Under the pieces are notes generated by a model. The model saw nothing but the letters and a program-made list of their open reading frames with translations, did not search any database and was not told where the DNA came from. A stretch of 64,000 nt of DNA, taken from NCBI RefSeq assembly GCF_947493595.1, contig NZ_CANLRL010000001.1:806001-870000 (forward strand). The letters are read 5' to 3'. Positions 54,893 through 64,000 of the stretch are shown piece by piece (the first letter of the stretch is position 1; each line of letters starts with the position of its first letter). The stretch comes from an uncultured Shimia sp. Lineage in GTDB: Bacteria; Pseudomonadota; Alphaproteobacteria; Rhodobacterales; Rhodobacteraceae. Both the position numbers and the translations under genes were made by a program.

Positions 54893-56166
54893 TGGAGCAT
54901 GACACGCAGGTGACCCGCGCTTGGGTCCTGCATCCCGATATTTACGGCGCCGATGTCCGGCGTGAGGCCTCTTTCGCATTGGAAGAGGCCATTGCACTTG
55001 CGGACGCTTTGCCGGAGCTGGACGTGGTTGGCTCTAACGTCGTGCGCTTGCCACGGGCGCAGCCGGGCACGCTTTTTGGTACTGGCAAGATTGAAGAGCT
55101 GAAGGCGCTGTTCAAAGCCAACGAAGTGGATCTGGTCCTGATTGACGGGCCGGTGACACCGGTGCAGCAGCGCAACCTTGAGAAAGAATGGAAAGTCAAA
55201 CTTCTGGACCGGACCGGGTTGATCCTTGAGATCTTCTCGGATCGTGCACGTACGCGCGAAGGTGTTTTGCAGGTGGAGATGGCGGCGCTGTCTTACCAAC
55301 GCACACGACTGGTGCGGGCCTGGACACACTTGGAACGCCAGCGTGGTGGTCTTGGGTTTGTGGGTGGCCCCGGTGAAACCCAGATTGAGGCTGACAGACG
55401 AGCGATTGATGACCATCTGGTGCGGCTGCGGCGGCAGTTGTCCAAAGTGGTGAAAACCCGTGAGCTGCATCGAAAGGCGCGGGCCAAAGTGCCGTTCCCG
55501 ATTGTCGCGCTTGTGGGGTATACCAACGCGGGGAAATCCACGCTCTTCAATCGTGTGACCGGTGCGGATGTGATGGCAAAGGACATGTTGTTTGCCACGC
55601 TGGACCCAACCATGCGGGCGGTGGAATTGCCGAACAACGGGCCCGAAGTGATCTTGTCTGACACAGTGGGCTTCATCAGCGATTTGCCCACGCAATTGGT
55701 GGCGGCGTTTCGCGCAACTCTTGAAGAGGTGCTTGCTGCGGACCTGGTTCTGCATGTGCGCGATATTGCACACCCGGAGAGCCAGCATCAGGCCGAAGAT
55801 GTGACCACCATTCTTGAGACGCTTGGCCTCAGCGAGGACACGCCGCAGATCGAAGTTTGGAACAAGATCGACCTGCTCAGTGCCGATGATCGCGACGCCG
55901 TGGTGGCCAAAGCCGACCGTGAGGGTGCGATCTTTGCTGTGTCTGCGGTGAGTGGCCAAGGGTTGGACGAGATGTTTGCGGCCATTGCTCAGGCGTTGGC
56001 TGGTGACAAAACCCGTGAGGTTTTGAAACTGTCGTTTGCCGATGGCAAAGGCCGGGCCTGGTTGTTCAAAGAAGGTGTTGTCGAAGGTGAGCAGCAAACC
56101 GAAGACGGGTTTGAGCTCACCGTTCACTGGACACCAAAGCAGCGGGCCCAGTTCGAGGGCCTATAA
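54889..56166 (+). CDS. hflX: Ribosome-associated GTPase HflX
   Basis: HflX is a GTPase that splits stalled ribosomes. The 425-residue protein has the HflX N-terminal domain (GTGKIEELK at about residues 64-72, [14 protein letters not shown]), the [12 protein letters not shown] segment (about 160-171), and the G domain with G1 GYTNAGKST (about 209-217), G3 DTVGF and G4 NKID. It forms the classic hfq-hflX pair. It converges on the penicillin acylase gene with 4 bases between stops. Confidence 0.96.
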   Translation: MMEHDTQVTRAWVLHPDIYGADVRREASFALEEAIALADALPELDVVGSNVVRLPRAQPGTLFGTGKIEELKALFKANEVDLVLIDGPVTPVQQRNLEKEWKVKLLDRTGLILEIFSDRARTREGVLQVEMAALSYQRTRLVRAWTHLERQRGGLGFVGGPGETQIEADRRAIDDHLVRLRRQLSKVVKTRELHRKARAKVPFPIVALVGYTNAGKSTLFNRVTGADVMAKDMLFATLDPTMRAVELPNNGPEVILSDTVGFISDLPTQLVAAFRATLEEVLAADLVLHVRDIAHPESQHQAEDVTTILETLGLSEDTPQIEVWNKIDLLSADDRDAVVAKADREGAIFAVSAVSGQGLDEMFAAIAQALAGDKTREVLKLSFADGKGRAWLFKEGVVEGEQQTEDGFELTVHWTPKQRAQFEGL

Positions 56167-56170
56167 ACCA

Positions 56171-58639
56171 TTACTGCGCGCGCGGCTGCAATGTGGTGAC
56201 ACCCACCGCGGCGGCGCGCGCCAGTTCTTCATCCAGAGACATTGGAATGTATTCACCACGACGCCATAGTTGGGCCATGTCGTCATAATAGCGCGACAGG
56301 AAGTGACCAGATTGGCCGGTGGAGATGATGAACACCGAGCTGTCCGGATCAGCAAAATCATAGACGCCTCGATAGCCGGCGGCGTGTACATTCAGGAATG
56401 GGTTGGCACCGGCGCCCGCCGTTTTGCCACGTTGAAGTGTGTTGTCGCCGCCGGACGTGGATTGGCGGATGTTCACAAAGAAGCGTAGCACTGGCACTTT
56501 GCCAAGAACTTGGTGGTCGTGGGTGGCTTGGTGCACATCGCCCCAGCGTAGGGCTTCGAGTTGCTGACCGTAGCGCTCTTCAATCGCGATAAGCGCGTCG
56601 TCCAGCGCCAAACGGGCCATGTCTGCGCAAGTTTCCTTGGGCGCACTTTGGCGTACGTCACACCACGCTGCCGCGCCGCCAACGTTGCGGAAAACACGTT
56701 CGATGAAGAGCGGCTCCGCATGGGTGAATTCATCTGCCAGCGGACCAAGATCATCACGGATCAGACGGTCTTGCAGGGCGCGGGTCCAGGCGGCGTAGAT
56801 AAGCGGCTCCGGCATGTGCTCATTCATTTCACCATTCCATTCGGACAGCAGTGTCAAAGCGCGTTGGCGTTGACGTTCGCGGGAGCCTTCGGGCGCAGCT
56901 TCGCCGGTGAACCAGAGGTCTGCGCCAATCAGCGGGAGCAGGGCGCGGGCGGAAAAGCTGACGGTATCCAGCTGCGCTTCGATGAAGCTATCCCGAGTGT
57001 GCACACGGCGCGATTGCATCAGACGGGTCCAGCGTTGGATGCGCTGGCTGTCGCCCCAAACGTGGGAGATATGCGCGGGGAAGGGGCGTTCGACAAGTTT
57101 GTTGTTGGTGTTGCCGACGATGCCACCAACCGGCTCGATGAAGGACGGATTGGCGGCGGTATCCAGCGTGCCTTGCCAGCGGTTCTCCACACGCCAACCG
57201 AGGGCGGGAAGGCGGCCCTGACTTTGGTGTCTGGCATCCCGTTTGGGCAGAGCACCGATCAACTTCATGCCGATGTTTTCGCGATCCGCGAGTGTCAGTG
57301 TGAGACCCGGAGCGACATGGCCTTTTGTGGCGTCCATGCCGTCTTCGATCGAGCGCGCAAACATCAGCGCCATCAAGGCACTTGTTGATGTGTCACGTGG
57401 GCTGAGCGCTGTCCAGTTTAAGGCTGCGACATGGCCTGGAGGTGTGATTGTGTTCAGGTTGAAATCGGATCCTGGCAGGACGGGGCCGTTGTCGGTCCAG
57501 CGCAACGTCAGGGTGATGGGTTCGCTGTCCTTGATGGTAATGATGGATTTACGGGTGGCAAATGGTTTGAAACCGGTTGGTGTGCGGTAGTTTTCCGAAT
57601 TGGACGGATCCAGCTCTTCGATCATGATGTCCTGATCGTCGACGTAGGCCGCTGTGACACCCCAGCCGAGATCGTTGCTGCGGCCTGCCAAAACCACAGG
57701 AATGCCGGGGATTGTGGCGCCAATCACGCCGCCGGAAGAGAGTTCTAAACGCGCAAGGTACCATATGGCCGGCGCCGACAGACCAAGGTGTGGATCGTTG
57801 GCCAGAAGGGTGCCTCCTGAGGCGCTGCGGTTTGGTGCAGCGGCCCAGGCGTTGGACGCGCCGGACAGGCTTGGCAGTGCAAATGGAGAGAGTGGGTGCT
57901 CCGGCAGTGGCGCGCTTTTGGCAAACTTTGGCGTGTTGGGCACAAGGCTGGCATATTCAGGCAGCGCGGCAACGCCGGTGCCGGGGGCGTCTGGCAAGAT
58001 GTCGACAAGGCGGGCCTGATCCGGCAACGCAAGTGAGGTGCGCGCACGCAGCACTTCGAATTGCATATGGCCGGTGAGCTGAAGCGCCATGAGTTTTTGC
58101 AAGGCGATGGAATCAGACGGCTGCCAGGGGGCAAAGCTCTGTTTGAACAGGAACAGCTCCGGAGCGCCGCGCCCCAAGGCCTCGGTGTTGACCTCAGTGA
58201 TGCGGGCGTTGACGCCGCGTGCGTAAGCCTTCAACGCAGCGAGAGTTTCATCGTCTTGTACATGTACGGATTGGCGTGCGGCACTGGCCAAATCAAGGCG
58301 GCGCATCACTTTGTCGATGTCTACCGTTCGGGGACCAAAGACTTCGGACAGGCGGCCCTGAACCGTGCGGCGCATGGTCAGCATTTGCCACAGGCGGTCC
58401 TGCGCGTGGGCATAGCCAAGACCAAAGAAGACATCCTCGTCAGATTGGCCAAAGATGTGTGGCACGTTGGCATTGTTGCGCACGATTTCGACGGGCTCTG
58501 TGATGCCTGCGACAGAGAGAGATTTGTCGTAGGTTGGCAGACTGCGCGAGGCGAGGAAGTAGATCAGCGCGACACCAAGCACACATAGAATCACCAGGCC
58601 GCTCGCGATCCGCAAAAGCCATTGAAAGAATGTGGTCAT
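56171..58639 (-). CDS. Penicillin acylase family Ntn-hydrolase
   Basis: The 822-residue precursor has an N-terminal signal/anchor (about residues 8-30), an alpha chain and, after autocatalytic cleavage, a beta chain starting at Ser262 (GASNAWAAAPNRSASG, the N-terminal nucleophile signature). Such enzymes hydrolyse amides: penicillins, or acyl-homoserine lactones for the quorum-quenching branch. The substrate cannot be told from the sequence. I use the ATG at 58639 so that the signal peptide starts the protein. It is divergent from the dehydrogenase gene across 81 bases. Confidence 0.9.
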   Translation of the reverse strand: MTTFFQWLLRIASGLVILCVLGVALIYFLASRSLPTYDKSLSVAGITEPVEIVRNNANVPHIFGQSDEDVFFGLGYAHAQDRLWQMLTMRRTVQGRLSEVFGPRTVDIDKVMRRLDLASAARQSVHVQDDETLAALKAYARGVNARITEVNTEALGRGAPELFLFKQSFAPWQPSDSIALQKLMALQLTGHMQFEVLRARTSLALPDQARLVDILPDAPGTGVAALPEYASLVPNTPKFAKSAPLPEHPLSPFALPSLSGASNAWAAAPNRSASGGTLLANDPHLGLSAPAIWYLARLELSSGGVIGATIPGIPVVLAGRSNDLGWGVTAAYVDDQDIMIEELDPSNSENYRTPTGFKPFATRKSIITIKDSEPITLTLRWTDNGPVLPGSDFNLNTITPPGHVAALNWTALSPRDTSTSALMALMFARSIEDGMDATKGHVAPGLTLTLADRENIGMKLIGALPKRDARHQSQGRLPALGWRVENRWQGTLDTAANPSFIEPVGGIVGNTNNKLVERPFPAHISHVWGDSQRIQRWTRLMQSRRVHTRDSFIEAQLDTVSFSARALLPLIGADLWFTGEAAPEGSRERQRQRALTLLSEWNGEMNEHMPEPLIYAAWTRALQDRLIRDDLGPLADEFTHAEPLFIERVFRNVGGAAAWCDVRQSAPKETCADMARLALDDALIAIEERYGQQLEALRWGDVHQATHDHQVLGKVPVLRFFVNIRQSTSGGDNTLQRGKTAGAGANPFLNVHAAGYRGVYDFADPDSSVFIISTGQSGHFLSRYYDDMAQLWRRGEYIPMSLDEELARAAAVGVTTLQPRAQ

Positions 58640-58720
58640 AGGGCTGCCCTTGTTTGTTCTTGCCTTCTGCTTGCGCAGGCGAGACAAGTATTACGACAAT
58701 AGACAGTTGGGGAAAAGACG

Positions 58721-59593
58721 ATGGCAAAAGTTGCCTTTTTGGGTCTGGGTGTAATGGGCTATCCGATGGCTGGCCACTTGGTGAAGGCTGGTCACGAAGT
58801 GACTGTTTTTAATCGCACAACTGCCAAGGCGGAAGCTTGGGCGAAAGAGCACGGCGGGGCGTTTGGTGTAACGCCAAAAGAGGCCGTTCAGGGTGCGGAT
58901 TTTGTGATGTGCTGCGTTGGTAACGATGATGACCTGCGGCAGGTCTGTGTTGGCGAAGATGGCGCGTTTGACGGCATGGCGGCAGATACGATTTTTGTCG
59001 ATCACACCACGGTGTCGGCCAAGGTGACGGCAGAACTGTATGACGCGGGCAAAGCGCAAGGCATCGCCTTTGTGGACGCGCCTGTGTCTGGCGGGCAGGC
59101 TGGGGCGGAAAATGGCGTGCTGTCGATCATGTGTGGCGGTGATCAAGCCAGCTATGATGCGGCTGAGTCGGTGATGCAGGCGTATGGACGGTCGATCAAG
59201 CGTTTGGGCGAGAGCGGTGCGGGACAATTGACTAAGATGGTGAATCAGATTTGTATTGCCGGTCTGGTGCAAGGTCTGTCTGAAGGGCTCCATTTTGCCG
59301 AAAAGGCTGGGTTGGATGGCCGTGCCGTGGTGGACGTGATTGCCGGTGGCGCAGCTGGTAGCTGGCAGATGCAGAACCGCTATGAAACCATGATCGACGA
59401 CGAGTTTGAGCACGGATTTGCCGTGGACTGGATGCGCAAAGATCTAGGGATTTGCCTGTCGACAGCGGATGAAGTGGGCGCGAGCCTGCCAGTGACCGCA
59501 TTGGTGGATCAGTTTTACAAAGATGTGCAAAAGCAGGGTGGCGGGCGCTGGGATACATCCAGCCTGATCAAACGCCTGCGCGCGATGGGTTAA
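58721..59593 (+). CDS. NAD(P)-dependent beta-hydroxyacid dehydrogenase (HIBADH family)
   Basis: The 290-residue protein has the N-terminal dinucleotide fold (VAFLGLGVMGYPMAGHL, residues 4-20, then FNRT, suggesting NADP preference through the Arg), the substrate loop VDAPVSGGQAGAENG (about 118-132) and the catalytic Lys in GAGQLTKMVNQ (about 172). It belongs with 3-hydroxyisobutyrate dehydrogenase, tartronate semialdehyde reductase and GLYR1-type glyoxylate reductases. No valine-degradation neighbour is present, so the substrate is open. Its end overlaps the facing hydrolase gene by 26 bases. Confidence 0.9.
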   Translation: MAKVAFLGLGVMGYPMAGHLVKAGHEVTVFNRTTAKAEAWAKEHGGAFGVTPKEAVQGADFVMCCVGNDDDLRQVCVGEDGAFDGMAADTIFVDHTTVSAKVTAELYDAGKAQGIAFVDAPVSGGQAGAENGVLSIMCGGDQASYDAAESVMQAYGRSIKRLGESGAGQLTKMVNQICIAGLVQGLSEGLHFAEKAGLDGRAVVDVIAGGAAGSWQMQNRYETMIDDEFEHGFAVDWMRKDLGICLSTADEVGASLPVTALVDQFYKDVQKQGGGRWDTSSLIKRLRAMG

Positions 59594-60374
59594 GCACGCC
59601 CGACCGGCGCATCAGGTTTTGCGCCTTGTCCCAATACGGCGTCCCATCCGGGGCGTCGTCAGTAAACAACGCGTGCACCGGTGCGTTGTGACCTTTCCTT
59701 GTGCAGATCTGGATGTCGATCGGGGCATTGGCCCGCGCGATGAGCGGTGCAAGGATGTCGCAGTTTCGCGTGGGCACAATGCGGTCTTCGCAACTGTGTA
59801 GCATGAGGCAAGGCGGCGCGTTTTTTGATAGCGCCCAAGGGTTCTGCAATGTGGCACCCAGAGCGATGACGCAGGCTGGTTTTTCAAATTTTTGCAGGTT
59901 GTCATCGGGAAAGGCCAAAGACAGGCCAACCATGCCACCCGCTGAGATGCCGATAAGACCAATGTTCAGATCGCCGAAGTTTTGCGGCGATTTCGGGCTC
60001 CTGAGAAACGCAATGGCCGCGCCGGCGTCCATCCGTGCGGCTTCGAACCGAGGACCCATCAAGTTGTGTTGCAGTGTGAGGCCGCAGCCTTTGGTGCGGC
60101 GGCGGTTGGCGTAGACTTGCCGGCGGATTGGCACCGATAGGTCCGTGTCCTCCGCGCCTAGGCGATAACTGATCGACGCCATCGCCACACCAAGATCGGT
60201 CAATTTACGTGCAAGCCTTTCAGCCGGCGGACCTCTGCGGTCGCCTTTAAGAAAGCCACCGCCATGGACAAAGAGCATCAGACCAGTTGGTGATTTGTCG
60301 TCCGGCAGAAACAGATCGAGCGCCAGGGTGTGGCCGGAGCGCTCGACATAAGGGATTTCCGTGAGCTCCCGCAT
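59568..60374 (-). CDS. Alpha/beta hydrolase (esterase/lipase-like)
   Basis: The protein (268 residues) has an HGGG oxyanion hole (about residues 38-41), the nucleophile elbow GISAGG (about 144-149), and candidate acid and base in SCEDRIVP and RKGHNAPVHA. This matches the hormone-sensitive-lipase/BD-FAE-like hydrolases. The start is uncertain: ATG at 60374 or TTG at 60380, with only GGGA right before the ATG, so it may be translated by coupling from the SYLF gene that ends 18 bases upstream. Its 3' end overlaps the facing dehydrogenase gene. Confidence 0.82.
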   Translation of the reverse strand: MRELTEIPYVERSGHTLALDLFLPDDKSPTGLMLFVHGGGFLKGDRRGPPAERLARKLTDLGVAMASISYRLGAEDTDLSVPIRRQVYANRRRTKGCGLTLQHNLMGPRFEAARMDAGAAIAFLRSPKSPQNFGDLNIGLIGISAGGMVGLSLAFPDDNLQKFEKPACVIALGATLQNPWALSKNAPPCLMLHSCEDRIVPTRNCDILAPLIARANAPIDIQICTRKGHNAPVHALFTDDAPDGTPYWDKAQNLMRRSGVLNPSRAGV

Positions 60375-60392
60375 TCCCAAAACGTCAGCGGC

Positions 60393-60953
60393 TTATGGGA
60401 TGATGCGGGTGTATTTGATGCCTTCCAGCGTGGCGCCGATTTTCAAGCCTGCTTGTCCAAAGATCACAGCAATCACCGGGGCCAAGAGGTTGGTTGTTTC
60501 CGCCGAGATATTGGCGCCTTCGTTGGCAACCACATATTGAACACCGGCACCTGCAGCCCAGCCGTTGGAGCTGCGGAATTCGGAAAGCGCGCCATCGGTC
60601 ATGAAAAACAACACATGGGCGTGCTGCTGTGCGCCAAGTTGCAATCCAACGCTGCCTTTGGTGGCGGAGTAGTAATCCACGGTTACATCATCAATGCGCA
60701 GGGCACCGCGTCCGTAACCGCCGCCAAAGCCAAACCCGGCTTCGGTGATCAATGGCATGACCAGCATGCCGGTTGATTTGGCCTTCAGGTCCAACGTGTT
60801 AGGGTACTCGGTAAAAAGGTAATCTAATGTGGTGTCCGCGCGCGCGTCTATTTCGCTTGAGGCGTTGGAGCCTACACCGTTACCGCAGGCAGCGGTCAAT
60901 CCTGCCGCGGCCAGTCCGGTCAGCGCAAAGCCGCGCCGTGTCAAATTGCTCAT
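60393..60953 (-). CDS. SYLF-domain (YSC84-like) lipoprotein with Tat-type signal
   Basis: The 186-residue protein starts with a Tat-like lipoprotein signal (TRRGFALTGLAAAGLTAAC, lipid Cys near residue 23). The rest is a SYLF domain, known in other proteins to bind phosphoinositides or lipids, with GGGYGRGAL and SVGLQLGAQ segments. Bacterial versions are envelope proteins of unknown role. The hydrolase gene follows closely on the same strand. Confidence 0.85.
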   Translation of the reverse strand: MSNLTRRGFALTGLAAAGLTAACGNGVGSNASSEIDARADTTLDYLFTEYPNTLDLKAKSTGMLVMPLITEAGFGFGGGYGRGALRIDDVTVDYYSATKGSVGLQLGAQQHAHVLFFMTDGALSEFRSSNGWAAGAGVQYVVANEGANISAETTNLLAPVIAVIFGQAGLKIGATLEGIKYTRIIP

Positions 60954-61085
60954 GGTCTTTTGCCCATTTGTGTTGTTCTGCTCATACCACCGGTTTTTTG
61001 ATCCGGTTTGGCAATAGTATAGTCGGCGCAGAGTTCGATGTCACGAAAACTGCGCCGTTTCCCTATATTTTGTGTACCTTTGGGT

Positions 61086-62111
<1,026 letters not shown>

Positions 62112-62195
62112 TCAGAGGTGCCACGGATTTTACCACACCTCAAGGCTAGGAATTGCCGCAGGGGCGCGGTATGTGAGTTAAAATTCTAAAGGGCA

Positions 62196-62729
62196 GTGAA
62201 GACTTTGGACCTGAGCCAAACTATTTTTGAACTCATCGATATGCGCAGCTTCAGCAACCTCTGGTTCTGGATTGCGCTTGCGGTTTTCTGGTCAACGGCC
62301 AGCCATTGGGTGTTGGGGGTGCCGTGGGATTCTGTACTGCGGGCGAAGCGCAACGGCGGTCAGGCGGAGATTGACCTTCAGGATTTGGTGCGGATCAATT
62401 GCAACCGTTTGCTGCACATTGCGGATGTGTCCGGCCTTTTCCTGATCGGGGGCGGTTGTTTTGCACTGACAGGTTTGGCGGGCGTCGGTTTCGGGTACAA
62501 TGTGGAATTTGCACAGGCGGTGTTCCTGCTGATGTTTCCCATGAGCATTGTCAGTTTGCTGAGTGTCCGGCTGGCTCGGCGTATTCGGGCAGATGCCCCC
62601 TCATCCGCTGATCTCAGAAAGCGGTTGGCGCGGCACCGGTTTTGGGTGCAGTTTATCGGGATGATTTCAATTTTTGTGACCTCGCTTTGGGGTATGTTTC
62701 AGAACTTCCAAATCTCTCCTCTTGGGTGA
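62196..62729 (+). CDS. Conserved membrane protein, function unknown
   Basis: This 177-residue protein has about four membrane helices (near residues 22-42, 77-98, 105-127 and 150-170) separated by a conserved-looking cytoplasmic stretch. Similar proteins in Rhodobacteraceae begin with IFELIDMRSFSNLWFW, which is present here; I recall some being labelled 'component of SufBCD complex', a label nothing in this sequence or its neighbours supports. GTG at 62196 is used, with AAAGGG close upstream; TTG at 62205 or ATG at 62241 are alternatives. mfd follows after 40 bases. Confidence 0.75.
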   Translation: MKTLDLSQTIFELIDMRSFSNLWFWIALAVFWSTASHWVLGVPWDSVLRAKRNGGQAEIDLQDLVRINCNRLLHIADVSGLFLIGGGCFALTGLAGVGFGYNVEFAQAVFLLMFPMSIVSLLSVRLARRIRADAPSSADLRKRLARHRFWVQFIGMISIFVTSLWGMFQNFQISPLG

Positions 62730-62769
62730 GGCCACCCCAGTAACACTATAAAATTGGACGGTTAATCCG

Positions 62770-64000
62770 ATGAAAGACGCGCAGCACATCTCCGTGGGTG
62801 GGGCTCCTGAAGGCTTTGACGCTCAGCTGATCCTGAATGAGGTGGCCAAAAGCAATGGCCCGGTGGTGCATGTTGCGCGTGACGATAAGCGCATGGCGGC
62901 CACACGGGCGGCGCTGGAATTTTTCCAACCCGACATGCCGGTGATTGTGTTTCCGGGGTGGGATTGTCTGCCTTATGACCGCGTGTCCCCGAATGCCGAC
63001 ATTTCCGCGACACGTATGGCGACCTTGGCCGGTTTGGTGCATGACATGCCCAGCCGTTTTGTACTGTTGACCACACTCAATGCGGCCACTCAGCGGGTGC
63101 CCGCGCGTCAGGTGTTGAAAGAGGCGGCGTTTCGGGCACAGGTCGACCAGAGGGTGGACGAAGAGGCGCTGCGCCAGTTTTTGGTACGCATGGGATTCAC
63201 GCAGGCACCAACCGTGATGGAGCCGGGGGATTACGCAATCCGAGGCGGGATCATTGATATCTTTCCACCGGGTGACAGTGGCCCGGTACGGCTGGATTTC
63301 TTTGGTGACGTTTTGGATGGCGTGCGGCGGTTTGATCCGGCGACGCAGCGGACCACTGAAACGCTCGACATGATCGAGCTTGCGCCCGTCAGCGAGGTCA
63401 TCCTGGATGATCCGGCAATCACGCGGTTTCGGCAGAATTACCGCATCGAGTTTGGTGCCGCTGGCACGGATGATCCATTGTATGAAGCGATCAGTGCAGG
63501 GCGTAAACATCAGGGGGTGGAACACTGGCTGCCGTTCTTCCACGAGACACTGGAAACCCTGTTTGATTATCTGCCAGACGCGGTGATATCTGTGGATGAT
63601 CAATCAGATGCGGCGCGCCTTTCACGTTGGGACAGCGTGGCGGATCAATATGAAACCCGCCAACATGCCATGGCACAAAAAGCCCGTATGGACACGGTGT
63701 ATAAACCGGTGCCAGCGGAGCTTTTGTATTTGGATGACGCGGCCTGGAGTGACGCGATCAAAGGGCGGCGGGTGCTGCATTTCTCGCCGTTACCGCAAGC
63801 GTCTGGCCCCGGTGTGATTGATGCTGGTGGGCGTATTGGTCGCAATTTCTCTCCTGAGCGTCAGCAAGAAGCGGTCAGTCTTTTTGGGGCTCTGGCGGAG
63901 CACATCCGCAAAAAACAGGCGGATGGGCCGGTGGTTGTGGCGAGCTACTCCGAGGGCGCGCGGGAGCGTTTGAGTGGGCTGATCGAAGACGAAGGTCTGG
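62770..64000 (+). CDS. mfd: Transcription-repair coupling factor Mfd, N-terminal part (partial)
   Basis: Mfd displaces RNA polymerase stalled at DNA lesions and recruits UvrA. The window holds the first 410 residues of a protein normally about 1150 long. The UvrB-like N-terminal module is clear: FPGWDCLPYDRVSPN (about residues 63-77), LLTTLNAATQRVP, MEPGDYAIRGGIIDIFPPG (about 151-169) and LDFFGDVLDGVRRFDPATQRT. The RNA polymerase-interacting and translocase domains lie beyond the end. The ATG at 62770 is preceded by a weak GGACGG. Confidence 0.94.
   Translation, partial: MKDAQHISVGGAPEGFDAQLILNEVAKSNGPVVHVARDDKRMAATRAALEFFQPDMPVIVFPGWDCLPYDRVSPNADISATRMATLAGLVHDMPSRFVLLTTLNAATQRVPARQVLKEAAFRAQVDQRVDEEALRQFLVRMGFTQAPTVMEPGDYAIRGGIIDIFPPGDSGPVRLDFFGDVLDGVRRFDPATQRTTETLDMIELAPVSEVILDDPAITRFRQNYRIEFGAAGTDDPLYEAISAGRKHQGVEHWLPFFHETLETLFDYLPDAVISVDDQSDAARLSRWDSVADQYETRQHAMAQKARMDTVYKPVPAELLYLDDAAWSDAIKGRRVLHFSPLPQASGPGVIDAGGRIGRNFSPERQQEAVSLFGALAEHIRKKQADGPVVVASYSEGARERLSGLIEDEGL

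Noticed and set aside
62115..62141. GAGGTG / CACCTC inverted repeat between hemB and the membrane protein gene
   Set aside because: Only 6-base arms with a 15-base spacer; not better than chance in this composition.

Overview
The window is a stretch of alphaproteobacterial chromosome, most likely from the Roseobacter group of the Rhodobacteraceae. Support: the nifR3(dusB)-ntrB-ntrC-ntrY-ntrX ... trkA-trkH-hfq-hflX order; an NtrC without the sigma-54 GAFTGA loop, as known for Rhodobacter; a fused IspDF; a lexA promoter with the alphaproteobacterial GTTC-N7-GTTC SOS box; a fused indolepyruvate ferredoxin oxidoreductase; a HemB lacking the zinc-site cysteines; and a holin of the type linked to gene transfer agents. 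No rRNA, tRNA, insertion sequence, CRISPR array or prophage block was found. Coding density is high and the gene content is mostly housekeeping.

Layout. 0-7.6 kb (mainly minus): membrane protein, purL, an Omp85-like outer membrane protein, a large MscS channel and a LysR regulator. 8-16.7 kb (plus): GGDEF/EAL protein, indolepyruvate oxidoreductase behind a perfect palindrome, acyltransferase, murI, argC, ccmE. 16.8-20.5 kb: an endolysin/holin pair lodged between ccmE and ccmF-ccmH. 20.5-25 kb: a PaaG-type crotonase, a DUF2087 protein and two paralogous RTX proteins, the most accessory-looking part. 25-36 kb (mostly minus): gltA, gltX, comEC (plus), lexA, and trpG-trpD-ung-trpC-moaC-moeA as a tightly overlapping operon. 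35.8-42 kb: divergent polysaccharide deacetylase, hpt, a Coq10/RatA protein, a thiopurine methyltransferase, amtB, and ispDF-pgpA-cinA. 43-56 kb (plus): the nitrogen two-component cluster dusB-ntrBC-ntrYX, two opposing lipoprotein paralogues, trkA-trkH and hfq-hflX. 56-64 kb: penicillin acylase, a beta-hydroxyacid dehydrogenase, alpha/beta hydrolase, a SYLF lipoprotein, hemB, a small membrane protein and the start of mfd, which runs off the end.

How the parts work together. NtrBC/NtrYX and AmtB sense and acquire nitrogen; TrkA/TrkH take up potassium; Hfq/HflX act on RNA and ribosomes. CcmE/F/H ligate haem to c-type cytochromes, and the endolysin/holin pair in their midst is the best candidate for a gene-transfer-agent release cassette. 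LexA, Ung and Mfd are DNA-repair genes, and ComEC is a DNA-uptake channel.

The most interesting signals are the lysis cassette inside the ccm genes, with an EF-hand loop in its endolysin; the RTX pair, which shares an upstream palindrome and in which the second gene has an ATG immediately followed by TGA; the perfect palindrome before the indolepyruvate oxidoreductase; a possible small RNA with an anti-Shine-Dalgarno motif after the LysR gene; and several terminators of minus-strand genes built into the 3' ends of the facing genes. All calls rest on reading the sequence and family knowledge; no database search was run.
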